Shown: piece after piece, positions 1 through 5,849 of the stretch | How the letters are laid out: each line of letters begins with the position of its first letter | Position numbering within the stretch: the stretch's first letter is position 1 | Assembly: GCA_001825565.1 (NCBI GenBank) | Contig: MHXM01000046.1 | Coordinates: 1 to 11,149 of the forward strand | Origin: Desulfuromonadaceae bacterium GWC2_58_13 | Lineage (GTDB): Bacteria > Desulfobacterota > Desulfuromonadia > Desulfuromonadales > Trichloromonadaceae | Direction: 5' to 3' | DNA length: 11,149 nucleotides | Position numbers and translations under genes: made by a program | The notes under the pieces: generated by a model | Database searches by the model: none | Told to the model about the DNA's origin: nothing | The model's input: the letters and a program-made list of their open reading frames with translations, nothing else

Positions 1-111
1 TAATTCAACCAGGAGCTGCTTTTGAAGTCGATCGAGTCGCCATACACCGCTCCGTTAATTCAACCAGGAGCTGCTTTTGAAGTCGATCGAGTCGCCATAC
101 ACCGCTCCGTT
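1..111. repeat. Perfect 55-bp tandem duplication at the window edge
   Basis: Bases 1-56 are identical to bases 56-111, giving two adjacent copies of a 55-bp unit without mismatch. Copy 2 encodes the last 18 residues of the PilX-like protein on the minus strand. Copy 1 lies just after its stop codon. The unit is not a multiple of three, so copy 1 is out of frame with copy 2. The stop codon (TAA, 55-57) spans the junction of the copies. It could be a real slippage duplication. It could also be an assembly artefact, since 55 is a common assembler k-mer size and the repeat sits exactly at the sequence edge. Confidence 0.95.
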
Positions 112-1164
112 GATATTGGCTGCATGTTTAACTGTGATATCGGCGGCGGGCGCATAGATCAGACCATTAATATTAGCCGCATTATTAAAATTGATGGGAT
201 CGTCCGACCTGGAATAAATGCTGAAATCGGTGGGAACTCCGGCAATATTGATATTGACATCCTTCTTGGCTGTCAAGGGGCCATCCAGATAAATGTTGAC
301 CTCGCCTGCACCGCCGCTGGTATCGATTTCGATCGTGACGGCTTTGTTGAGGGTGATACTGGTAAAATAATAATCCCCCGGCGGCAGCGATATCGTAGTG
401 GCAACCGAAACAGTTAAGTCGGTCCCCGAAAGGTATGGACTGAGGGCGGGCGTGGCGTTGTCATTGGTTGTCGTCGCTGCGGTGAAGTCCGAATCCAGAC
501 CCCCTCCCGGGGTCAGCAGCCCGAGGGGGTCGTCGCTGACTCCGGTTCCGTTGGAGGTCACCGTGCCGTCGACGGTCGCACCGGCCTTGAGCGTCACCGC
601 CCCCTCGCTGAAGACATCCGCCTCGCCGGGCTCGGCATTCCCCGTGGCAGAGTCGTAGGCCACCACGAAACTACCGTTGTGCAGGGTCACGAAATCGTTG
701 CCGTAAGCGGCGTATTGCAACGGATTATTGATTACCACCAGATTAAACTCGGCATCAATGGCAGCCGCTGCGTTGCCGGCGGCCGCACCGCTGCTTCGGA
801 TCCTGAACCGGTAGGGATCGGCGACGGTGCCCGACCCGACCGGGGTGACGGCAACGGGGGCGATGGTGAAGGCATAACCCGTTGGGGGAGTGAAATCCGG
901 CGGACTACCGGCGAAACCGGCAACGAAAACAGCCTGGTTGGACGCATTGACAAAAGCGTTGCGAATCTGCGCCCGGGCGAATTCCACCCCCGACTCCGCC
1001 GCATAGAAAGCCAGCCGATTGCTTTTGTCGTTACCGGTCACCCGCAGTTCGTTAACCGTTGAATTCAGGGCGATGGTGCCCAGGACGATTAACAGAGCCA
1101 TGATCACCAGCGCCGCCACCAGGGCGATGCCGCGTTCATTGCGCAAAGGCAACTGCATGGACAT
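55..1164 (-). CDS. pilX: PilX-like type IV pilus assembly protein with long beta-helix-like C-terminal domain
   Basis: This is a probable minor pilin or tip-associated component of a type IV pilus, anchored by one N-terminal membrane helix. Residues 10-34 form the helix, after a basic leader with an ERG-IALVAALVI motif typical of PilX_N. The family motif FYAAESG-x-E follows at residues 53-61. Residues 150-369 are rich in Gly, Asn, Thr and Asp and look like stacked beta-rungs; residues 329-343 and 348-362 both carry an AANING core. At 369 aa it is much longer than classical PilX (about 170-200 aa) and resembles the long PilX_N proteins of deltaproteobacteria. The start is the ATG at 1164, which follows GGGAGG; a longer reading frame upstream overlaps pilV and was not used. 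It lies 20 bp after pilV. The C-terminus may be truncated, because the stop codon falls on the junction of a 55-bp tandem duplication. Confidence 0.83.
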   Translation of the reverse strand: MSMQLPLRNERGIALVAALVIMALLIVLGTIALNSTVNELRVTGNDKSNRLAFYAAESGVEFARAQIRNAFVNASNQAVFVAGFAGSPPDFTPPTGYAFTIAPVAVTPVGSGTVADPYRFRIRSSGAAAGNAAAAIDAEFNLVVINNPLQYAAYGNDFVTLHNGSFVVAYDSATGNAEPGEADVFSEGAVTLKAGATVDGTVTSNGTGVSDDPLGLLTPGGGLDSDFTAATTTNDNATPALSPYLSGTDLTVSVATTISLPPGDYYFTSITLNKAVTIEIDTSGGAGEVNIYLDGPLTAKKDVNINIAGVPTDFSIYSRSDDPINFNNAANINGLIYAPAADITVKHAANINGAVYGDSIDFKSSSWLN

Positions 1165-1184
1165 ACCGCCTCCTCCCTTGAAAG

Positions 1185-1562
1185 TCATGCCGGAGATTTG
1201 ATGAGATTGATCGTGTAGGTTTTGGCGGCCCCGCGAAACTGCCAGGTCAGGGTGAGGGCAATGGTTTTGTATTCGTTGGCGGCGCCGCTGTTGACGGTGG
1301 TCACGATCCACGAGAAATCGCTGTCGGTGTGGGTTCCGTCGGCAAGGTTGGCATCGCTGTAGGAAAGCGCATACAAGGCTTCGGCCTTCGAGCTGGCCTG
1401 AAGCACTTCGGCGCTGAGCACCTGGGCCTGGTGATTGCCCCGAACCGCCGAAGTCTGCATGGCCCCGACGCCGAGCAGGGCGATGGCGAAGATCGACACG
1501 GCAATGAGAATCTCGATCAGGGTAAAACCGCCTTCGCGGGCAAACATCCGAACCGGTTTCAT
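1185..1562 (-). CDS. pilV: Type IV pilus minor pilin, PilV-type
   Basis: This is a 125-residue minor pilin expected to be processed by prepilin peptidase PilD and to join the pilus-tip initiation complex with the FimT, PilW and PilX proteins. The leader is 12 residues, ending G12. F13 begins the mature protein with FTLIEILIAVSIFAIALLG, and Glu17 is the conserved mature position 5 residue. The 'LLGVGAMQ' segment after the helix is typical of PilV. The globular part is short and ends in beta strands (ALTLTWQFRGAAKTYTINL). I chose the ATG at 1562; GAGGAG lies about 10 bases upstream and overlaps the pilW stop codon, suggesting translational coupling. An in-frame start further upstream would overlap pilW. 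There are 14 bp between the pilW stop and this start. Confidence 0.85.
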   Translation of the reverse strand: MKPVRMFAREGGFTLIEILIAVSIFAIALLGVGAMQTSAVRGNHQAQVLSAEVLQASSKAEALYALSYSDANLADGTHTDSDFSWIVTTVNSGAANEYKTIALTLTWQFRGAAKTYTINLIKSPA

Positions 1563-1576
1563 GCCTTCATCACTCC

Positions 1577-2332
1577 TCACAGACCGATATTCCGGCATTC
1601 GACCTGCACCGACAGCAGCCGGCGACGATAATTTTCGGCCCCGGTAGGCACCGTGAACACCGTCGTCCCGAGCTGGCTTTGATAACCGTTGGTATCGTTG
1701 TAGTCCGCATCCGGCCGGGCGGTGCGGGCCACCACGGTAATCACCACCTGACGGATACTCCCGATGCTGGTGACGACGGTGCCGGCCGCGTCCAGGTATT
1801 CGAAATAGATGGCTTCGATATTTTCGGCGATCGGCGTACCGTTTTTCTCCAGCATCAGGCCGTTGAGGGCATAGGTAATGCTCTCGTCGCCATCGCAGGT
1901 ATCGCCGTTGCCGTTGAGATCCTGCGTGAAGGTCAGGGTGCTGGTCTGCGCATTCTTGATGCCGAACGCTTCCGATTCATCGGTCATCAACGTAGCCGAA
2001 TCGTCATCCTGCGAAGGGTCGTCGGTACCGTCGCAGTCGATATCCTCGCCCGCCCCGCCCGAATCCACCCCGGTCGGATTGTAGCCGGCCATGCGCACCT
2101 CGCGTTCCATGAAATAAATCGCGGCCCGCAAATTCTGCTGCACACTGACCACCTGCCCCTGCACCGAAGCGGTCCGGCTCTGGGAGATGAAGAGGGAATA
2201 AATGGCGCTCAGAACGATGCCGACGATCGCCATCGACACCAGCAGCTCGACCAGGGTAAATCCCGACCTACGCCATCGGGAAATTTCACGAATGTCTCCG
2301 GAGCGGACTACTGCCAAGCGCTGCCATCCCAT
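1577..2332 (-). CDS. pilW: Type IV pilus minor pilin, PilW-type
   Basis: This is a PilW-family minor pilin. It has a prepilin site at G24|F25 with FTLVELLVSMAIVGIVLSAIY, and Glu29 is the conserved mature Glu5. The helix is followed by the PilW-typical stretch 'QQNLRAAIYFMEREVRMAGYNP' (residues 65-86). The middle holds two acidic, cysteine-containing segments: IDCDGTDDPSQDDD around 98-111 and DLNGNGDTCDGDE around 138-150. They resemble calcium-binding loops, and C100 and C146 could form a disulfide. A third cysteine, C246, is near the C-terminus. With the ATG at 2332 the gene overlaps the fimT-like gene by 25 bp. No good ribosome binding site precedes this ATG, so the real start could be a downstream non-ATG codon; the leader length is therefore uncertain, while the mature protein is clear. 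Confidence 0.85.
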   Translation of the reverse strand: MGWQRLAVVRSGDIREISRWRRSGFTLVELLVSMAIVGIVLSAIYSLFISQSRTASVQGQVVSVQQNLRAAIYFMEREVRMAGYNPTGVDSGGAGEDIDCDGTDDPSQDDDSATLMTDESEAFGIKNAQTSTLTFTQDLNGNGDTCDGDESITYALNGLMLEKNGTPIAENIEAIYFEYLDAAGTVVTSIGSIRQVVITVVARTARPDADYNDTNGYQSQLGTTVFTVPTGAENYRRRLLSVQVECRNIGL

Positions 2333-2853
2333 TGCTTGAGGCGAACCAGACCGCTGGCGAAGGTACCAACGGCATAGGTTTTCGGTTTATTGCCGGTGAT
2401 ATAGACATACCCCGTAGCGCCGGCCGTGCCGTTGGGGGCAAAAATCAACTCATCGTCGACATAGTCCACATTGTCGGTAATTGCTGCCGCGCTGTCCACC
2501 TTGGTAGCGCCCGGCTGATGTCCGAAAGCGACCCCGCTGCCGTAACTGGACAACACCACCGAACGGCTTTCGATATTGTCCCCGGGAGTCGAAATAACGC
2601 CATCCGGACCGCTGGAAACAACGACATATCGCTGCGGAGCACCGGCCGAAAAAACCACGGCCCACTCCCTGTTTTCAGTGACCGCCTGAGATTTGGCATA
2701 GTGCATGTTGTTGAACAGGTCGCAAGCGGCCGCCTTAAGCCGATAGCCGGGCAACCACTGATTCAGGAAAATCGCGGAAATTGCAGAAACAATCCCTATC
2801 AATGCCAACACGATGACCGCTTCGATCAGCGTGAATCCCGAGCTTTTGGACAT
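2308..2853 (-). CDS. fimT: Pseudopilin of the FimT/GspH family, type IV pilus minor pilin
   Basis: This is the first gene of the minor-pilin operon, 181 residues. It has a very short prepilin leader, MSKSSG, then FTLIEAVIVLALIGIVSAIS with conserved Glu11 (mature position 5). The downstream 'LKAAACDLFNNMHYAKSQAVTENREWAVVF' region (split around residues 39-68) matches the FimT/GspH layout of a helix leading to a beta-rich head. Near the C-terminus, 'LIFAPNGTA' followed by 'GYVYITG' is the usual GspH/FimT strand pair. I chose the ATG at 2853 because AAGGG lies 7 bases upstream and because it places the cleavage site six residues in; a longer frame starts at 2913. FimT and GspH are hard to separate by sequence; FimT is preferred because PilW, PilV and PilX follow. 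No convincing promoter was found upstream. Confidence 0.8.
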   Translation of the reverse strand: MSKSSGFTLIEAVIVLALIGIVSAISAIFLNQWLPGYRLKAAACDLFNNMHYAKSQAVTENREWAVVFSAGAPQRYVVVSSGPDGVISTPGDNIESRSVVLSSYGSGVAFGHQPGATKVDSAAAITDNVDYVDDELIFAPNGTAGATGYVYITGNKPKTYAVGTFASGLVRLKQWDGSAWQ

Positions 2854-2911
2854 CCGGCAACCCTTCACTTCCAGCGAAACAAACACAAACGATTCCAGAA
2901 GGGTACCACAC

Positions 2912-2946
2912 ATGAAAATAAATTAACACCCAGCAAACGGGGTGTT
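2912..2946 (-). terminator. Probable intrinsic terminator of gloA (minus strand)
   Basis: AACACCC (2925-2931) and GGGTGTT (2940-2946) form a perfect 7-bp stem with an 8-base loop. Read on the minus strand, the stem is followed by the T-rich tract TTAATTTATTTTC. It lies about 60 bp after the gloA stop and before the fimT-like start, so it would separate gloA from the pilin operon. A second small hairpin, GACGAT/ATCGTC (2953-2958 with 2968-2973), lies between gloA and this stem. Confidence 0.6.
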
Positions 2947-3004
2947 GTCGGAGACGATCCGCCCCCCATCGTCGTTTCAGGCAACGGCGATGGAGGAACT
3001 CAAA

Positions 3005-3385
3005 TCAGACCCGCACCACCTCGACCAGATAACCGTCGGGATCGGCCACGAAATAGAACTTCGGCTTGCCGCCGGCCAACCCCTTGAGCGGTTTGGGATC
3101 GAAACCCTGCTCCCGATGCTTTTCATGGGAGCCTTCCAAATCGACGACGCCGACGGCCAGATGCGAGTAGCCGTTGCCGAGCTGGTACGGCTCTTTCTGG
3201 TCATGGTTGTAGGTCAGCTCCAGTTCGAAATCGCCGCCGGGGGCCTTCAGGTAGCTGAGAGTGAATTTGTAGTCGGGAAAATCCATGCGCCGGGAGATCT
3301 CGAAACCGAACGCCTCCTGGTAGAATTTTTCCGATTTTTCCAGGTTCATGACCCGGATGCAGCTGTGAATCATCTGATAGTTCAT
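3005..3385 (-). CDS. gloA: Lactoylglutathione lyase (glyoxalase I), VOC superfamily
   Basis: Glyoxalase I isomerises the hemithioacetal of methylglyoxal and glutathione (or another thiol) to S-lactoylglutathione in the cytosol. The 126-residue protein aligns along its whole length with E. coli GloA (135 aa). All four expected metal ligands are visible: H7 in MIHSCIRV, E56 in LELTYN, H75 in YSHLAV and E122 in GYLVEVV. The length and lack of extra loops fit the short bacterial Ni/Co-type class rather than the longer Zn-type. The family hallmark DPDGYLVE ends the protein. The ATG at 3385 has AAGGAG eight bases upstream, so the longer frame reaching 3550 was rejected. The gene is single, divergent from the GNAT-HDAC gene, and followed by a hairpin terminator. 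Confidence 0.92.
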   Translation of the reverse strand: MNYQMIHSCIRVMNLEKSEKFYQEAFGFEISRRMDFPDYKFTLSYLKAPGGDFELELTYNHDQKEPYQLGNGYSHLAVGVVDLEGSHEKHREQGFDPKPLKGLAGGKPKFYFVADPDGYLVEVVRV

Positions 3386-3423
3386 GACGGACTCCTTGTC
3401 GATCGTTGGCGCGCAAATATTCA

Positions 3424-3438
3424 CATTATTGAATAATG
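3424..3438. promoter_or_regulatory. 15-bp palindrome in the divergent gloA / GNAT-HDAC intergenic region
   Basis: CATTATT, a central G, then AATAATG is a perfect 7+1+7 palindrome. It is in the AT-rich patch 39 bp upstream of the gloA start, among otherwise GC-rich sequence. Its position between divergent genes fits an operator or an overlapping promoter element. No regulator family can be named from the site alone. Confidence 0.35.
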
Positions 3439-3490
3439 CCACAGGACCGGGCCGATGAAAAGAGGCGAGTCGGGCCAAAGGAGAAACCCG

Positions 3491-3519
3491 CTGTCTTTTT
3501 TCTTGTTCTCCGTTACAAT
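3491..3519 (+). promoter_or_regulatory. Candidate sigma70-type promoter of the GNAT-HDAC gene
   Basis: TACAAT at 3514-3519 matches five of six bases of the -10 consensus. CTGTCT at 3491-3496, with a 17-bp spacer, matches three of six of the -35 consensus. It would give a leader of about 40 bases before the ATG at 3568. Confidence 0.4.
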
Positions 3520-3567
3520 TCAGACGTTGTGAACCTTCCTTGTCCGCCATTCTCGCCGAGGTTTTAC

Positions 3568-5340
3568 ATGTTTTTCATCCGCCGATTTTTCGACGAGGTC
3601 GCTCCCCGCAACCAGGAGGCGATGCGCCAGGTCCAGACCATATTGCGCGAGCAGTTTCCGACTCTCAAGCAAGAGGACATCGACAAGATTCCCGATCTGC
3701 TGCGCAGCCCGCTCAAGCACCGTTTCCGCTCGATCCTCTACGTCTCCGAAGACAATCGCGGCATGGTAACCGGCTTTGCCCTGCTGTCCCACGATCAGGA
3801 GTTGCACTTCGCCTACCTCGACTACATTTCGGCGGCCAGATCGGCCACCGGCGGCGGCATCGGCGGGGCGCTTTACGAGCGGTTGAGGGAGGAAGCTCTG
3901 ACTCTGGACTGTTGTGGGATCTTTTTTGAATGTCTCCCCGACGATCCGGCTTTGTGCCGGGATCCGACAATTCTGGCCCAGAACCGGGCCCGGCTGAAAT
4001 TCTACGAAAAGTACGGCGCCCGCCCGATCATGGGCACCGCCTACGAAACGCCGGTGCAGCCCGGCGACGACAATCCCCCCTATCTGGTCCTTGACGATCT
4101 CGGCCGGAACCGGCCCCTGCCTGCGGAAACCGCCCGCAAAATCGTCCGCGCCATCCTCGAACGGCGCTATGCCCAACTCTGCCCGAAATCGTACATCGAC
4201 ATGGTGGTCGCCTCATTTCGCGACGACCCGGTGCCGCTTCGCCCGCCCCGTTATGTGCGCAAGACGCCCAAGGCCGCCAACTTCAGCGTCAGCGGCAAAC
4301 TGCGGCGCATTCCACTGGTGGTCAACGACCGCCATTCCATCCACCATATTCGGGAACGGGGTTATGTGGAAGCGCCGGTGCGCATCGAGGCCATCCTCAG
4401 GGAACTGACGCCGATGGGCCTGTTCGAACCGGTGCCGCCGAAGGAATTCGCCGAACGGCACATCCGTGCCGTGCATGATCCGGCCTATGTCGACTACTTC
4501 AAAAAAGTCTGCGGCAACCTCGGCAAAACCCGCTCCATCTACCCCTACGTCTTTCCGTTGCGTAACCAGGCGCGGCCGCCGAAAGAACTGGCGGTGCGGG
4601 CCGGCTACTATTGTATCGACACCTTCACCCCGCTCAACCAGAATGCCCAACTGGCGGCGACCCGGGGAGTGGACTGCACCCTGACCGCCGCCGAGCGGAT
4701 TCTCGAAGGGCACCGTCTGTCCTACGCCCTGGTGCGCCCGCCCGGCCACCACGCCGAATATCGCGCCTTCGGCGGCTTCTGCTACTACAACAACGCCGCG
4801 ATCGCCGCCCACTACCTGCGCCACTTCGGCCGGGTCGCCATGCTCGACATCGACTATCACCACGGCAACGGCCAGCAGGTGATCTTCTATTCCCGCAGCG
4901 ACGTGCTGACCGTCTCGATCCACGGTCACCCGAGTTTCGCCTACCCGTACTTCAGCGGCTTCGAGGATGAAAAAGGAGAAGGACCTGGACTCGGCTTCAA
5001 CCGCAACTACCCGTTGCCGGAGACGATTACCATCGAGCAGTACCTGCAAACGCTGGATAAGGCATTGCAGAAAATCCGCGCCTTCAAGCCGAGCATCCTG
5101 GTTTTATGCCTGGGGCTGGATACCGCCAAGGGCGATCCGACCGGCACCTGGCCGCTCAAGGGGATGGATTTCGAGGCGGTGGGGAAACGCATCGGCGCGC
5201 TGGGACTGCATACGCTGGTCGTGCAGGAGGGGGGGTACTACACCCGCAATCTGGGGGTGAACGCGCGGCATTTTTTCAGGGGGTTGTGGGCGGGGGCGTT
5301 CGGGGAGAAGGTGGGAAACGGGAGGAACAATGGTCTTTAA
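3568..5340 (+). CDS. GNAT acetyltransferase - HDAC/acetylpolyamine amidohydrolase fusion protein
   Basis: This 590-residue protein combines two opposite activities. Residues about 1-175 are a GNAT domain: 'GMVTGFALLS' and 'LDYISAARSATGGGIGG' (85-100) include the acetyl-CoA pyrophosphate-binding loop, and 'RARLKFYEKYGAR' is the typical GNAT ending. Residues about 245-575 are an arginase-fold zinc deacetylase. Visible active-site residues are H394-H395 in RPPGHHAEY, D427, zinc ligands D429 and H431 in DIDYHHGNG, zinc ligand D518 in LGLDTAKGDP, and Y557 in EGGYY. The DYHHGNGQQVIFY block and NNAAIAA resemble acetylpolyamine amidohydrolases more than eukaryotic HDACs. Substrates are unknown; acetyl-lysine proteins or acetylated amines are possible. 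The ATG at 3568 has GAGG six bases upstream. The last 120 bp are unusually G-rich, and the TAA abuts the inverted-repeat element that follows. Confidence 0.9.
   Translation: MFFIRRFFDEVAPRNQEAMRQVQTILREQFPTLKQEDIDKIPDLLRSPLKHRFRSILYVSEDNRGMVTGFALLSHDQELHFAYLDYISAARSATGGGIGGALYERLREEALTLDCCGIFFECLPDDPALCRDPTILAQNRARLKFYEKYGARPIMGTAYETPVQPGDDNPPYLVLDDLGRNRPLPAETARKIVRAILERRYAQLCPKSYIDMVVASFRDDPVPLRPPRYVRKTPKAANFSVSGKLRRIPLVVNDRHSIHHIRERGYVEAPVRIEAILRELTPMGLFEPVPPKEFAERHIRAVHDPAYVDYFKKVCGNLGKTRSIYPYVFPLRNQARPPKELAVRAGYYCIDTFTPLNQNAQLAATRGVDCTLTAAERILEGHRLSYALVRPPGHHAEYRAFGGFCYYNNAAIAAHYLRHFGRVAMLDIDYHHGNGQQVIFYSRSDVLTVSIHGHPSFAYPYFSGFEDEKGEGPGLGFNRNYPLPETITIEQYLQTLDKALQKIRAFKPSILVLCLGLDTAKGDPTGTWPLKGMDFEAVGKRIGALGLHTLVVQEGGYYTRNLGVNARHFFRGLWAGAFGEKVGNGRNNGL
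5279..5305 (+). other. Potential G-quadruplex motif at the 3' end of the GNAT-HDAC gene
   Basis: Four G-runs of 5, 3, 5 and 4 bases (5279-5283, 5288-5290, 5292-5296, 5302-5305) are separated by loops of 4, 1 and 5 bases, fitting the canonical quadruplex rule. Two more GGG runs follow at 5313-5315 and 5320-5322, and runs of 7 and 5 G precede it at 5229-5235 and 5253-5257. All are on the coding strand. Confidence 0.5.
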
Positions 5341-5352
5341 AACCTTAAAACC

Positions 5353-5387
5353 GGCGGGTCGCGTCCCGCCAGACGCCTTACTTTTTG
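5353..5387 (+). terminator. GC hairpin plus T-rich tract at left end of the element; possible terminator of the GNAT-HDAC gene
   Basis: GGCGGG (5353-5358) pairs with CCCGCC (5365-5370) around a 6-base loop. A T-rich tract, TTACTTTTTG, begins 7 bases later. The 7-base gap is longer than usual for an intrinsic terminator, so function is uncertain. Confidence 0.35.
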
Positions 5388-5407
5388 TCCAAGCCGACAA
5401 AAAGTAA
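5378..5407. repeat. Perfect 12-bp inverted repeat (left AT hairpin of the element)
   Basis: TTACTTTTTGTC (5378-5389) and GACAAAAAGTAA (5396-5407) are perfect complements with the loop CAAGCC. It is the left counterpart of the AT hairpin at 5761-5794. Confidence 0.9.
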
Positions 5408-5760
5408 GCAAAAAACGGCTCCCTGCCGGGGGCATTGCTGTCGCTTGGCACAGTGCTCCAATCACCAGTGGCAGTAATGAATCCGGCAGCACTTCGTGGC
5501 ACCTCCCCGTTCATGAGCGCGTGCCGAAGCGTCATCCGCTGTGCTGTTGACCACCTTTGGTGCAATCGCGTTGTTGAGGAAAAACCCCTGTGCCCGCACC
5601 GGTCATTGCCCGATTCGCACCGCCGATGTTGGCTCCGCCTGGAAGAATGACGGCGTATCAGCGTTAACGACGAAGCAGTGGCGACGTTAGATTTACCGGC
5701 AGTGATAGAAGCACCGAACCCCAGCGCACGCCATGCCCCACGCAGTGGAGAGTTTCTTTT

Positions 5761-5794
5761 GGTTACTTTTCTTTACGTTTAAAGAAAAGTAACC
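5761..5794. repeat. Perfect 15-bp inverted repeat (right AT hairpin of the element)
   Basis: GGTTACTTTTCTTTA (5761-5775) and TAAAGAAAAGTAACC (5780-5794) are perfect complements around a 4-base loop CGTT. The outer part shares TTACTTTT with the left hairpin, while the inner bases differ in both strands and keep the pairing. Confidence 0.9.
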
Positions 5795-5817
5795 CGGCTG
5801 TCGGGCCGGGACCCGAC
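5783..5817 (-). terminator. GC hairpin plus T-rich tract at right end of the element; possible terminator of the MFS gene
   Basis: GTCGGG (5800-5805) pairs with CCCGAC (5812-5817) around a 6-base loop. Read on the minus strand, TTACTTTTC begins 7 bases after the stem. It mirrors the left-end structure, so transcripts entering the element from either convergent neighbour meet the same arrangement. An alternative stem, CCCGGC (5793-5798) with GCCGGG (5805-5810), is also possible. Confidence 0.35.
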
Positions 5818-5849
5818 GGTTTTCAAGGTTTTTCGAACCGGAAAAGAAA

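Larger units (their letters stand above)
5339..5832. repeat. About 490-bp non-coding element built as a diverged long inverted repeat (MITE/REPIN-like)
   Basis: This fills the only gene-free stretch over 300 bases. The left end (5351-5389) and the reverse complement of the right end (5781-5819) match at 29 of 39 positions without gaps. The match continues outward through AAAACCTT (5339-5346 and 5825-5832) and inward, with small gaps, through GGGGCAT and ATCAC blocks to ACTTCGT/GCTTCGT (about 5499 and 5668). This makes two arms of about 160 bp around a centre of about 170 bp. Each arm starts with a GC hairpin and then an AT hairpin. No transposase and no target-site duplication were seen; short frames inside match no family I know. 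It resembles dispersed intergenic repeats of deltaproteobacteria, but copy number cannot be judged from one window. Confidence 0.7.

Noticed and set aside
1..111. Start of a CRISPR or satellite array
   Set aside because: Only two directly abutting copies, no spacer, and the unit encodes the end of PilX.
2854..2950. Promoter of the minor-pilin operon, including a sigma54 type
   Set aside because: No TGGCAC/TTGC pair and no convincing -35/-10 pair at proper spacing was found on the minus strand, so no site is claimed.
4213..5049. A 278-codon minus-strand open frame inside the GNAT-HDAC gene
   Set aside because: It mirrors the codons of the HDAC domain and matches no family; it is a shadow of a clearly conserved gene.
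5435..5650. A 71-codon plus-strand frame inside the inverted-repeat element
   Set aside because: No recognisable domain and no ribosome binding site; the region is better explained by the repeat structure.
5339..5832. Insertion sequence with its own transposase
   Set aside because: The element is too short for a transposase, has no transposase-like frame, and shows no clear target-site duplication.
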